A stretch of DNA of 64,000 bases from Limnobaculum eriocheiris (GCF_021010575.1 NZ_JAJNAG010000004.1:1-64000); one strand, 5' to 3'. Positions 9,084-18,444 are shown, counted from the stretch's first letter. Made by a program: numbers and translations. The notes: generated by a model from the letters alone, not told the origin.

Positions 9084-9308
9084 TTAAGCAGTCAATTCTG
9101 AATTGGTTGTTCTAGAGAATGATTGAACAAAAACAGCAGATTTTGCCGTGTTTTCAATCAACTGAATATTATGTTCTTTAGCAAAAACTATACGAAAAAA
9201 GACTAAAATAACACATGATAATAATATTAAAGCATTTCTAAATTGATTAACCGTCATCCTTGCACTGCGTAAATTATCGCTTAATTGTAATGTATTTATT
9301 TTTAACAT
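9084..9308 (-). CDS. Doubtful small membrane ORF between lutC and the LysR gene
   Basis: A 74-residue frame lies in the 450-base AT-rich gap between lutC and the LysR-type gene. It has one hydrophobic segment (about residues 27-43, ALILLSCVILVFFRIVF) and a charged C-terminus. The ribosome site is weak and I recognise no family, so it may be a chance frame. Nothing else is visible between 8956 and 9365. Confidence 0.2.
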   Translation of the reverse strand: MLKINTLQLSDNLRSARMTVNQFRNALILLSCVILVFFRIVFAKEHNIQLIENTAKSAVFVQSFSRTTNSELTA

Positions 9309-9365
9309 AATTATCTTTAATAAAAATTAAATACGTTTCAAAACAATTATTATAATATTTATTTC

Positions 9366-10298
9366 TCAGCTAAAAACGTTTTCAGATACATATTGTTGAA
9401 TAAGATTTTCCCGTATATATTTATGAAATTCATCATCGTTCATAGAATTATGCCAATATACATAATTCATCATTACAAGTTTTTGCCCCTGTATTTTTAT
9501 AGTTGATAAATTATCTTTTTTAACCAAATCATTACTGAAAAGACATATCGCATCTGATTGACGTAAAAGAGTTACCGCAGCACTGGTTGAAGATGTTTTC
9601 AATACTGTTTCCATGTTTAATATTGCATCTCCCCAAAGATTTTCTGCCAGGCTTTGTATTTGTTCACGGAATAACACCTCTATCCAGGGATATTTAGTGA
9701 TCTCATTAAGACTCACAATTTTTTCCGCTAACGGGTGTCCTTGTCTCACGGTCAAAAAATATTCCATTTCAATTAACTCAATCTCACAGATATCCTTTGA
9801 TAACGAACTACATTGCCCAAAGAAAAAATCAATATTTCCATTGTTTAAATCCGTTATACATTGATCATAACGAGTAAAAACTTCAAACGTTACTGTTGTT
9901 CCGACACATTCACGTTGTGCAAAGTTATATAAAAGAACTGAGATATCATTAATATAGATATCTTCCGGCACACATACTCTGTAAACATCTTTTTGAGGAG
10001 TGCAAAACTTAAAGTCTCGACGTTTGTCAAGCAACACCTCTAAGTCTGCTAAAATAATTTCTAATTCAGGGTATAGCCGTTCAGCAAACGGAGTCAGCTT
10101 CATGCCATTTGCACTACGTATGAGTAGTCGATCATCAAACAATTCTCGCAAACGAGCCAATTGATGACTTATTGCTGGTTGACCAAGATGCATCTGTCGC
10201 GCAGCTTTGCTAACTTGTTTAGTTTTAAGTAAAAAGTAAAGCGTAACCAAAAGATTTATATCACTTCTAATTACACGAGAAAAGCTACTTTTCATCAT
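9366..10298 (-). CDS. LysR-type transcriptional regulator
   Basis: A 310-residue LysR-family regulator. The winged helix-turn-helix spans about residues 12-72 (QVSKAARQMHLGQPAISHQL), and the effector-binding domain with a periplasmic-binding-protein fold occupies the rest. The coding sequence is AT-rich compared with lutABC, which suggests separate acquisition. It is read toward lutC and away from the broken BCCT transporter at 10500-10860. Either the lactate genes or the lost transporter could have been its target; the sequence does not decide. Confidence 0.88.
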   Translation of the reverse strand: MMKSSFSRVIRSDINLLVTLYFLLKTKQVSKAARQMHLGQPAISHQLARLRELFDDRLLIRSANGMKLTPFAERLYPELEIILADLEVLLDKRRDFKFCTPQKDVYRVCVPEDIYINDISVLLYNFAQRECVGTTVTFEVFTRYDQCITDLNNGNIDFFFGQCSSLSKDICEIELIEMEYFLTVRQGHPLAEKIVSLNEITKYPWIEVLFREQIQSLAENLWGDAILNMETVLKTSSTSAAVTLLRQSDAICLFSNDLVKKDNLSTIKIQGQKLVMMNYVYWHNSMNDDEFHKYIRENLIQQYVSENVFS

Positions 10299-10499
10299 AA
10301 ATGAGACACCTTATTATTTTATTATAGTATGTTACACCATAATTACTTCCCTGAACTACTTTTCTGGTAAATCTCTGCTATGGAAAAACGCTTTCTTTCT
10401 AAGTTGTTATGATAGATAAACTTAAGTATAGCAATGCTTTTATACTTGTTGGATACCCTTTATTAAACTTAACTTTAGTGTCATTATCAAAAAGAAACA
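10299..10499. other. Gap upstream of the LysR gene
   Basis: About 200 AT-rich bases between the LysR start and the truncated end of the BCCT remnant. No gene or clear promoter is seen. The deletion that removed most of the transporter presumably ended near 10500. Confidence 0.4.
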
Positions 10500-10860
10500 C
10501 TAATATTTTTCAGGGGTTCCAACAGGTGGCGACAAATAATGCATTACGGGTTCAGCAACATCAAAGAACATTAAGCCAATACCCACCCCTGCCGAAAAAA
10601 GCATGGCAAACCAAGAGTGATAACTAAAGTCTGGTTGGGCATGATCTGGGCCTAACTTGATACTACCATAACGAGAAAGTCCCAAAAAAGTTACACTTAG
10701 CAATATCAGAACTACTGCCAATACATAAAACCAACTGGCATTAATATAAATTTGCTGCTGTAATGCCTTGAATTGTTTGTCAGCAAACTCAGGGTAAATT
10801 GCAGCAAAAGCAACTAATAAAAAGATCAAAATCGCTGAGTAATAATGATATTTTTTTCAT
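10500..10860 (-). pseudogene. Remnant of a BCCT (betaine/choline/carnitine) transporter
   Basis: About 115 codons of the N-terminus of a BCCT-family transporter remain, out of roughly 500-670 for a full gene. The recognisable part has two membrane segments and the family block SWFAMLFSAGVGIGLMFF with AEPVMHYLSPP. Two lesions are visible. The ATG at 10858-10860 is followed by seven A, and one fewer A would join it to the transporter frame. A stop also falls shortly after HYLSPPVGTPEKY, with no homology beyond it. It is therefore a decayed gene, probably for osmoprotectant uptake. Confidence 0.85.
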
Positions 10861-11055
10861 ATATAACTTTCTTTGAACTCTGTTCAATTATTTTCAAATT
10901 CAGAAATCACTTGCCTTCAAATGTGTTTTAATTAATATTGCATTACATTCTCACAAAAAAATCAGAAAATAGATCAACATAATGAATAAAAATAATAATC
11001 AAACATTTGATTAAATTTTTAATTAGTTCAATATTACCTCAATTATATATAACAA
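10861..11055. other. AT-rich gap
   Basis: About 195 very AT-rich bases between the BCCT remnant and the zinc-ribbon gene. No open frame, inverted repeat or IS end is evident. Confidence 0.4.
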
Positions 11056-11340
11056 TTATGCGTTTTCTAATTGTTTAATATAAGCTTCCACTCTCGACAG
11101 GCGGATCTGCATTTCAAAACTTATCTGTTCTGGAGTATGGTGTTGTTCCAACAGGCGCTCTATTTGAGCAGCAATATTTACCTCTTTTCCCTTATATACA
11201 TAAGTGGTCTGAAAGGTTTTACGACAATTGATGCAGTAATAACGTTGAATCCCCGCCTTACCTATCCCATGTTTTTTAGTACAATCATATTCTCCGCAAT
11301 GGTGACAAATAGGTGTTGCTTTTTTGAAATAACTATTCAT
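11056..11340 (-). CDS. Orphan IS1 InsA-like zinc-ribbon / helix-turn-helix protein
   Basis: A 94-residue protein from ATG 11340, preceded by GGAG with a suitable spacer. The N-terminal half is a four-cysteine zinc ribbon (CHHCGEYDC and YYCINCRKTF), followed by TTYVYKG, like the InsA N-terminal domain of IS1. The C-terminal half resembles a short helix-turn-helix (HTPEQISFEMQIRLSRVEAYI). No insB frame, terminal repeats or target duplication are seen nearby, so it is not an intact IS1. It is read in the same direction as the secretion genes, immediately downstream, and could be a domesticated DNA-binding protein or a remnant. Confidence 0.65.
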   Translation of the reverse strand: MNSYFKKATPICHHCGEYDCTKKHGIGKAGIQRYYCINCRKTFQTTYVYKGKEVNIAAQIERLLEQHHTPEQISFEMQIRLSRVEAYIKQLENA

Positions 11341-11424
11341 ATTCAGCTCCATATTTATTAACGCAAAACAAATTAACAAATTGAAAATTAATGACATTCA
11401 CCCCTTAAAAAGAAACATTCAGGG

Positions 11425-13680
11425 TCAATAAACAGGCATATTCAGCCAACCCAGTAACATAGCGGACTCCGCCATGATGTTGATATTGGCCGTATAGCCA
11501 TCAAACTCATTATTGATAGCCGATATCTGATTATTGAAATGGTCATTTTCTGCGGTCAGGACATCCAACAGTGACCGCTTACCCAGGTAGTACCACTGTT
11601 CATAGAACATAGTTCTCACCCGATCCGTTTCTGATGACAATGCCTGGTATTCTTTCGCCCGTTTAAAAGCCGAGTTTCGTACCTGGATCATGCTGCGGAT
11701 TTTATATTTCAGCTCCAGCACCGTGGTTTCGAACTGCATCTGGGTGGCCTGAGCGCGCTGTACTGCCGCTGCCTGAGATGCCGAGGCCGAACCGCCGGTA
11801 AACAGATCCCATTCCACGTTAATACCCGTGTACCAGGATTGTTCATCGTCATTGCTGTCTTTGGCAGTGCTTTTTGACACTATCCAGTTAATATTGGGAT
11901 AAGCTGAAGACTTGATAGCATCAGCCTTGTACTGGCTGGCCTGAAGCTCCGCTTTCGCCCGCTGAATTTGTGGATGGTTATCCAACGAGGCCAGAATACT
12001 GCCCGAATTGATATTCGACTCATCCCACACCAGATTTTCCGGTATCTGAACCTCATGCCCCAGCAGGCGGGTCATTTTGATTTGGGTATCGCGCCAGTTG
12101 CTTTCCAACTGCTGTACATTGGTTTGAGCCTGTAATAGTTTGGAACGGGCCTGAACCAGTTCGCTGCCCCGACCTCTATCGGTCCGGGTAATTTGCGACA
12201 GCATATTCACTAAATCAGACATCCGTTTTTCATAGGCTTTCGCCACTTTGATGTCTTTCTGAAACTTATCCAGTGTCAACAGACCTTCAATAGTCTGATA
12301 AGCAACCTGATTACGAATCAGTTTCACCGTCTGCAATGATGATTTAGACAGCTCTTCTGCACTCTGAATACCGCTACCGGTTTTACCAAAGTCAAACACT
12401 GTAGTGGTTACCGAGACTGAACCGCTGGTATCACTGATGTCCGAGGAGTTATTGTTGCGAGTACCGCTACCAAAGTTAGATACCGGCGAGTTAGCGCCCA
12501 CTTTCACCTGCGGCCAGCGGGTACCTTTGATTTCATCCGTGTCATATTTAGCGGCAGTAAATGTGGCCTGCGCATTACGAATTTCCGGACTGAAGTTCAG
12601 TGCCTGACGCACGGTGTTCTTCACAAACTCAATGGATGGGATACCTTTACCGGCCACTGGCGGTTTGGTGGCATAACCTGGTGCCTTGACCGAAATCCCT
12701 GACTGAACGCTCTCTTCCGGCGCGCTCAGCGAAGTATCCTTGACCACCCAGTTAAGAATATCCTGCTGAACTTTATCGTCGGTTTTGGTAAATGCGTTAT
12801 CGTTTTTGATAGTAGATACTGGCTGAACCACAGGTTGGGTATCAGTCAGCAGGGTTGTCGGCTTGCTTTCATCCGGCTTCACCGGCGTGGATACCGTCAT
12901 CGGTTCGCTATCCGATGATATATCGATAAAAGTAAGTTGCTCCGTATCATGGCTGTTGGCCGTTGCCACCGTTGTTTTAACGCTGGTTGATTGACTGGTA
13001 GCGATGGACGCAGGATTCTGTGCATTCTTACGCTCCGGTTCTGTTACGCGGGCAGAGGCAGTACCAGCAGCAATAACTTCTACTTTACTCTCCGCCGCAT
13101 CAATGGGGGCAAACTCCAGAGCATCATCATCTAAAGCTGACACTACTGCTGTTGATGGTTTAGTTTGTTGAACCGAACTGCCCTTTGCCACCCAGCTTTT
13201 ACCATCACGTCCTACTGTAGTAACTGGCGCAGTGATCAACGGTATAGCTGGAGCAGGATCTTGCAAAGGTTCTACTATAACCACTGAAGCTGGTGGAGCA
13301 GGTATATCCGGCACCCAACCTTTATTATTGTGGGTAGTAGAAACAGGCATTGCTGTATGTTTAGTACCTGTGGACCAGTTATTACCATCGCGACCTACTG
13401 TCACCACCGGAGCAGGTGGCGGTATGATAATTGCCGGTGTCACCTCACGAGCAGGAGTTGCAGAAATCGGCGTAGGGGTGATAATCACCGGCTCAACCTG
13501 TGCTACAGGAATATCAACCGCTTTAGGTTTTATCGTCGGTGGTGGCTGATTTACTGCGCCCGCACGGCGTCCCGGCTGTAAGGCCTGTAATAATTTATCG
13601 TCCATCTGTGCTGACATAGCAGTAGTTACTGTTACCGATAAAGATAATGTCAACAGAGCTCGTTGTCTCATTTTCATCAT
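11425..13680 (-). CDS. TolC-family outer-membrane secretion channel with long N-terminal extension
   Basis: A 751-residue protein. Residues 1-24 form a signal peptide. Residues about 25-345 are a low-complexity Pro/Thr/Val/Ser-rich extension with a repeated TVGRDGxxW motif. The TolC-type outer-membrane efflux domain runs from about residue 347 (IPSIEFVKNTVRQALNF) to the end, with long coiled-coil stretches. It probably forms the outer-membrane pore of the type I system that exports the giant adhesin (LapE/BapB role). It follows the HlyD-type gene after 5 bases. Usual TolC-like proteins have about 430-500 residues, so the extension is the oddity. Confidence 0.85.
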   Translation of the reverse strand: MMKMRQRALLTLSLSVTVTTAMSAQMDDKLLQALQPGRRAGAVNQPPPTIKPKAVDIPVAQVEPVIITPTPISATPAREVTPAIIIPPPAPVVTVGRDGNNWSTGTKHTAMPVSTTHNNKGWVPDIPAPPASVVIVEPLQDPAPAIPLITAPVTTVGRDGKSWVAKGSSVQQTKPSTAVVSALDDDALEFAPIDAAESKVEVIAAGTASARVTEPERKNAQNPASIATSQSTSVKTTVATANSHDTEQLTFIDISSDSEPMTVSTPVKPDESKPTTLLTDTQPVVQPVSTIKNDNAFTKTDDKVQQDILNWVVKDTSLSAPEESVQSGISVKAPGYATKPPVAGKGIPSIEFVKNTVRQALNFSPEIRNAQATFTAAKYDTDEIKGTRWPQVKVGANSPVSNFGSGTRNNNSSDISDTSGSVSVTTTVFDFGKTGSGIQSAEELSKSSLQTVKLIRNQVAYQTIEGLLTLDKFQKDIKVAKAYEKRMSDLVNMLSQITRTDRGRGSELVQARSKLLQAQTNVQQLESNWRDTQIKMTRLLGHEVQIPENLVWDESNINSGSILASLDNHPQIQRAKAELQASQYKADAIKSSAYPNINWIVSKSTAKDSNDDEQSWYTGINVEWDLFTGGSASASQAAAVQRAQATQMQFETTVLELKYKIRSMIQVRNSAFKRAKEYQALSSETDRVRTMFYEQWYYLGKRSLLDVLTAENDHFNNQISAINNEFDGYTANINIMAESAMLLGWLNMPVY

Positions 13681-13685
13681 TTACC

Positions 13686-14942
13686 TTATCGCTCCCTAAA
13701 CGCTTCTCTGGCTTTCAAGACGGGTTTCAGAATGTAATCCAGTATGGTTTTCTCTCCCGTTCTGATTTCTACTGTGGCTATCATGCCCGGCATAATAGGG
13801 AAGACTTTATCTTTGGCGTTGAGCGCCGCTTTGTCAGTACGCACTAACACACGGTAATAGGAGGTATCACCACGTCCCTGACGCATCTTCTCTTCATCTT
13901 TCAGGGTGTCAGCACTGATGTGTTCCAGCGTGCCACTTAAACCACCGTAAATGGCATAGTCATAAGCCGTGATCTTCACTGTCGCTGGTAGTCCCGGGTG
14001 CAGAAAAGCCACGTCTGACGGTTTAATTTTCGCTTCCACTAATAACTTATCTTCCAATGGAATAATCGCCATAATCTCCCCGCCTTGCTGGATAACCCCG
14101 CCTACAGTAGTGACTTTAATGTTATTCACCGTACCTCTCACTGGTGCGACGATGGTTGTACGATTCATCACATCTTCACGGGCAGCCACATTTTCCACAC
14201 TCTGTGCCAGCTCGCTTTCAAATTTATTCAGTTCGGCGTTAGCCTCTGAGCGAAATCGATTCTGACGTTCGGCAATTTGCAGGCGGAATTCGTTGGCCTG
14301 ACGGCGCATCCGCAGCAGCTCTACTTCTGACATCAGGCCTTTTCTCATTAAGGGTTCGGACAAATTAATTTCGTCCTCCGCCAGTTTCAGGCTGGTTTGC
14401 AGGGTTTTTACACTCTCGTCCAGCGTTTGCTTGCGGGCATTGAAAGCCTGAGTTTCATCTTTCACTATTGACGGCACTTCCAGTACATCCATTGGAAACT
14501 CTAACGGCGTACCGTAGGCTTCAGCTCTCAGGCGAGCGATAGTACCTTTCAGGCCAATTACTTTTGATACTCCTTCACGATAGATAGCGCCTACTCGCGT
14601 CGGGTCAATTTTCAACAGTACCTGACCTTTCTCAACAACATCACCTTCGCGAACATTCAATTCTTCCAGTATTCCACCCTCGAGACTCTGGATAATCTGC
14701 TCACGGCTGGCGGGAATAATTCTGCCTTCACCCAGCGTGATCTCTTCCACCCGAGCGAACTTCGCCCAGACAATGGCGATAACCAGAATTGCGCCGATTA
14801 AATACAGCATGATCAGACTGAACGGCGTTTTCTGTTCGATCAGTGCCACCTGCAAATCGCGCATAAAAGGTAGATCGCTGGTTTTTACTTTTCCCGTCGG
14901 TGCCGGTAAACCGCCACCTGGTTGTTGTCTCTTGTCTGTCAT
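13686..14942 (-). CDS. HlyD-family type I secretion periplasmic adaptor (LapC-like)
   Basis: A 418-residue membrane-fusion protein. A cytoplasmic N-terminus precedes one membrane helix at about residues 40-60. A lipoyl half-motif follows near residues 75-110 (EGRIIPASREQIIQSLEGG), then a long coiled coil at about 150-270, the second lipoyl half (IVAPVRGTVNNIKV) and a C-terminal beta domain. It links the ABC exporter to the TolC-like channel. It lies between the two in one transcription unit, 23 bases after the exporter and 5 bases before the channel gene. Confidence 0.93.
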   Translation of the reverse strand: MTDKRQQPGGGLPAPTGKVKTSDLPFMRDLQVALIEQKTPFSLIMLYLIGAILVIAIVWAKFARVEEITLGEGRIIPASREQIIQSLEGGILEELNVREGDVVEKGQVLLKIDPTRVGAIYREGVSKVIGLKGTIARLRAEAYGTPLEFPMDVLEVPSIVKDETQAFNARKQTLDESVKTLQTSLKLAEDEINLSEPLMRKGLMSEVELLRMRRQANEFRLQIAERQNRFRSEANAELNKFESELAQSVENVAAREDVMNRTTIVAPVRGTVNNIKVTTVGGVIQQGGEIMAIIPLEDKLLVEAKIKPSDVAFLHPGLPATVKITAYDYAIYGGLSGTLEHISADTLKDEEKMRQGRGDTSYYRVLVRTDKAALNAKDKVFPIMPGMIATVEIRTGEKTILDYILKPVLKAREAFRER

Positions 14943-14965
14943 TAAGTCTGGATTCCCTTTTATTA

Positions 14966-17128
14966 TTATTGCGTCTTACCGTTGGCCTTTAACGCGGCGA
15001 TTACTTCATCCTTTGGCCCGTCGGCTACGACTTTACCGTCATCCAGTACGATCAACCGATCTACCAATTCCAGTAATGAGAAACGATGAGTCACCAGTAC
15101 TACCGTTTGATCGGCAATCGAAGTTTTCAATTTATTAATGAACAACTGTTCAGTCATGGCATCCATGGAACTGGTCGGTTCATCCATCAGCAGAATTTTT
15201 GGTTTCAGTAGTAAGCAGCGCGCCAACGATACCAACTGTTTTTGACCGCCGGAGATTCCCTGCCCCATTTCACCAATAGGCATCTCAAATCCCAGAGGGT
15301 GACGCATAGCGACCTTATCCAGACCGGTCATGCTCGCCACTTGCAATAGCTCTTCAGTAGAGGCTGATGGATTACCAATAGTGACGTTTTCTCGCAAAGA
15401 ACCAAAAAACAGACGACTGTCCTGTCCAACATAACCCACAGAAGTGCGCCAGTCCGCCGTATCCACCTGAGTGGCATCTACGTTATCAATCATGAGTTGA
15501 CCGCCCCCTGGTTGGAACAATCGAGCCATCACTTTCAATAAAGTTGACTTACCGCTACCGATACTACCGAGGATCGCCACCCGTTCACCTCGATGAATGG
15601 ATATATTCACTTTCTGTAGCACCACAGGAGCAGCCATCATTCCACCGCTTGGGTAACTGAAGCTGACATTCTTTAATCGAAGATTGCCAGTAAAATTCGG
15701 GGCTGACAGGTAATGAATTTTTTCATCACGTTCAGTAGGCATTTTCATTAGCTGATTTAGCGAGCTTAAAGCGGCTTTTGCCTGTTGAAAACGAATAGCT
15801 AACCCAACTACGGATGCTAAAGGAGATAAAGTTCTACCGGATAATATGACAGCACCAATCATCGCCCCCATGGTTAATTCGCCAGCATGAATCAAGTAAA
15901 CGCCCCATATCACAATTGCCACTGTTGTTAATTGCTGCATAAAACTGACAAAGGTAGTGGTAGTACTGGATAATGCTTTAGATTTCATTGAGGTTGCAGC
16001 AGCGAGCGCACTAAAATCTTCCCAGCGCTTTTGCATCACCCCTTCTCCCTGGGCGGCTTTCAGCGACTCCAGACCGTCAATAGTTTCAATCAACAAGCCC
16101 TGTTTCAGAGAGATTTCTCGCAGGTTCTCCTTCATATTTTTGGCCAGAGGCCATTGCACACACAAACCTACAATCAGGATAATTGGTACTGCACACAGTG
16201 GAACCAGCACTAATGGTCCAGCCACCAGATAGATAATAAACAGGAATAAGGCACAAAACGGCAAATCTGATAACGTTGATAAGGTGGCTGAAGTAACAAA
16301 ATCCCGTACTGACTCAAACTCACGTAACTGATTAGCAAAAGCGCCGGAGGACTGAGGTTTGCTCTCCATACGGATACCAAGGACTTGTCTGAACAGCATT
16401 GTTCCCAACAGTAAGTCTGCCTTTTTACCGGCAATATCAAACAAGTGAGCTCTCACTAACCGAGAGATGAACTCGAAGATGATCGCGATAAAAACGCCAA
16501 TCCCCAGCGACCATAAAGTTACATAAGCCTGAGTAGGTACTACCCGGTCATAGACGTTCATGGTGAAAAAAGTTGAGGCCAAAGTCAGGATGTTAGCCAA
16601 CAAAGCTGCCATTGCCGCACTGGCGAAGTAGTGGCGGTAACGCCACAGAGTGGAAAACAGCCAATGCCCTTCTTTATTGGGTTCCGGCAAACAATCGTTA
16701 CTGCGTTCATCAAGTTTAGGTTTTGGATTGCACAGCAAGGCATAACCGGAATACATTGCTTCCAAAGCACGAGCAGACAGAGTGACTTCTCCACCGTTTT
16801 CAGGTAAGACTACCCGATAGGATGAAGTCCCCCCTTTGTCACTAATTCTTTCAATAACAATGCAATGGCTACCATCTTTACGAGTAAGAACCACCGGGAA
16901 CAGATAAGAGAATAATTGCCCTAAATCCCGCTCTACCCAAGCAGCGCCCATACCTATCTGACCCAGCATGCGTAGGGCAAGTTGGGAAGTAAGCTTTGGC
17001 TCTTTTGGCAACCCGGCATACAGTACCGCAGCACTGGCAGGTTTATTGTAGTAAGCGGCCAACCACTGAACGGACCAAAGTAAGCTATCGTCTTGAACGT
17101 CCATTGCGGGGGCAAAATCCTGGCTCAT
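14966..17128 (-). CDS. Type I secretion ABC transporter (LapB-like)
   Basis: A 720-residue exporter ATPase. The N-terminal domain (about 1-140) resembles a C39 peptidase but has no catalytic Cys in the expected place, as in RTX/adhesin exporters where it only binds substrate. The six-helix ABC membrane domain covers about 165-440. The nucleotide-binding domain has Walker A GSIGSGKST, signature ISGGQKQLV and Walker B ILLMDEPTSSMD. It powers export of the large adhesin encoded upstream. A 254-base gap before it suggests its own promoter. Confidence 0.94.
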   Translation of the reverse strand: MSQDFAPAMDVQDDSLLWSVQWLAAYYNKPASAAVLYAGLPKEPKLTSQLALRMLGQIGMGAAWVERDLGQLFSYLFPVVLTRKDGSHCIVIERISDKGGTSSYRVVLPENGGEVTLSARALEAMYSGYALLCNPKPKLDERSNDCLPEPNKEGHWLFSTLWRYRHYFASAAMAALLANILTLASTFFTMNVYDRVVPTQAYVTLWSLGIGVFIAIIFEFISRLVRAHLFDIAGKKADLLLGTMLFRQVLGIRMESKPQSSGAFANQLREFESVRDFVTSATLSTLSDLPFCALFLFIIYLVAGPLVLVPLCAVPIILIVGLCVQWPLAKNMKENLREISLKQGLLIETIDGLESLKAAQGEGVMQKRWEDFSALAAATSMKSKALSSTTTTFVSFMQQLTTVAIVIWGVYLIHAGELTMGAMIGAVILSGRTLSPLASVVGLAIRFQQAKAALSSLNQLMKMPTERDEKIHYLSAPNFTGNLRLKNVSFSYPSGGMMAAPVVLQKVNISIHRGERVAILGSIGSGKSTLLKVMARLFQPGGGQLMIDNVDATQVDTADWRTSVGYVGQDSRLFFGSLRENVTIGNPSASTEELLQVASMTGLDKVAMRHPLGFEMPIGEMGQGISGGQKQLVSLARCLLLKPKILLMDEPTSSMDAMTEQLFINKLKTSIADQTVVLVTHRFSLLELVDRLIVLDDGKVVADGPKDEVIAALKANGKTQ

Positions 17129-17382
17129 AGTTTTAGTTATTCCTGTTTTAGTAAATATTACTGCTACTGTTTTTTGATATTGTTAGTAAATCCCCTTAAA
17201 GTCGCCGATAACATAAAAAATTTATATATCAAATAGTTATATTTATTTTGACCAATATTTAAGTTGCAAAAGCCCTATACCAGTTAACAACCACTGAATA
17301 TTATTTTTAATTAACGTCTAATCGCTTTAGGAACCAAACCGATTCAAATATTGAACCAGTTTGGTTATCCCTGTTTATGCTA
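17129..17382. other. Gap upstream of the ABC exporter gene, with hairpin
   Basis: AT-rich, no gene. A hairpin at 17332-17366, just after the OmpA-like stop, pairs AACCAAAC with GTTTGGTT and has a second inner stem of TTCAA with TTGAA. There is no T run, so it may be a weak terminator or an mRNA-stabilising element. The remaining DNA up to 17129 probably holds a promoter for the secretion genes. Confidence 0.45.
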
Positions 17383-18334
17383 TTACTGAACGCTGTTGTC
17401 GATTTGAATCATAATATCAACCCGGCGATTAGCGCGGTTGCAGAGGTTACGTTCGTTGTTTGGCATGTCAGTGCAGTCAACCGTGAGGTTGCTATCGCCC
17501 TGACCGTCGGTGAACAATATTGTTGGCGAGACGCCGTAGGAGATCAGAATTTGCTTAACGGTTTCGGCACGTTGTAGTGACAGTTTTCGGTTGAATACGG
17601 AGTTACCAACCGGGTCAGCATGGCCTACTACGTTTATACGAGAACCAGCTGGCAATTTGTTAATGTTATTTGCTATCTTTTGCACAATTTCCACGCCGCC
17701 CACTTCGATATCCGATACTTTTTTACCGGCGAACCTGAACAGAGCATTTCCTAATGGCGTACCCTCGACATAATCACATGCACGTACTGTGGATGCACGA
17801 TTGATAACCGTACCATTTTTATAACTGAACAGTTTACTTTCAGCCTGAGCACGAGTAACGGCAATTGGTGTTCCTATACTCGGCACGCGACTGGTTTCTA
17901 TAAAATAGGTTTTACCCCCATTTAAACGAGCTAATGATCCGGGTGTTCTTTTACCGCTGTAACCTGGCGCATCATCCATATAGGATTCAATGACATGTTT
18001 GCCAGGCTCCACACAGAACACGGTGAATTCACCGTCTTTTAATGCACCCTGAAACTCACGATCCACATAAACGTTAGAAACACCTACACCTGCATCACCA
18101 GATGAGCGGTAAAACACCACCTGAGCCAAACTTTCACTCACTCTGGATACTGACACATACTGACTACCTGTATGTGTCAGCACTACTGGAGCCGCTGGTG
18201 TTTCCCCCCCCTTCAGTTGAACTGATATCCATTACATCATTCACTGGTACGTTAGTGGCGGCTACATTGAAAGTTAGTAAAGCAGGAACCAGTCCCATCA
18301 TAGAAGTACGCAATAGCGTTGTCAGCTTATTCAC
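17383..18334 (-). pseudogene. OmpA-family cell-envelope protein, frame interrupted in a G8 tract
   Basis: Two overlapping frames together encode one protein of about 316 residues. The first starts at GTG 18334 after AGAGG, has a signal peptide (about residues 1-27), and ends after a glycine-rich stretch. The second, from about 18220 to 17383, carries the rest, ending in an OmpA-type peptidoglycan-binding domain (GHADPVGN, NRRVDI). They are out of register at eight consecutive G (plus-strand C 18224-18231); seven G would restore a single frame. No lipobox Cys is seen. It lies between the adhesin and its exporter. The cause could be phase variation, decay or a sequencing error. Confidence 0.85.
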
Positions 18335-18406
18335 TTCAGACCTCTTGTTTTCCCTAAACATATTTACTCCCGGTTTATTCAGTTATTGGTAAATTAAGCA
18401 GTGTTC

Positions 18407-18437
18407 CGAAAGGACTGCCTTACGGCAGTCCTTCGGT
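18407..18437 (-). terminator. Strong hairpin after the adhesin gene
   Basis: AGGACTGCC and GGCAGTCCT form a stem across a TTAC loop, extended by CCGA/TCGG around a single bulged A. It lies 8 bases after the adhesin stop and before the OmpA-like gene. On the minus strand it is followed by few T, so it may be a partial terminator that lowers expression of downstream genes, or it may protect the long mRNA. Confidence 0.6.
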
Positions 18438-18444
18438 TAAACCA

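Noticed and set aside
11056-11397. An intact IS1 insertion sequence
   Set aside because: Only an InsA-like frame is present; no insB, no terminal inverted repeats and no target duplication were seen.
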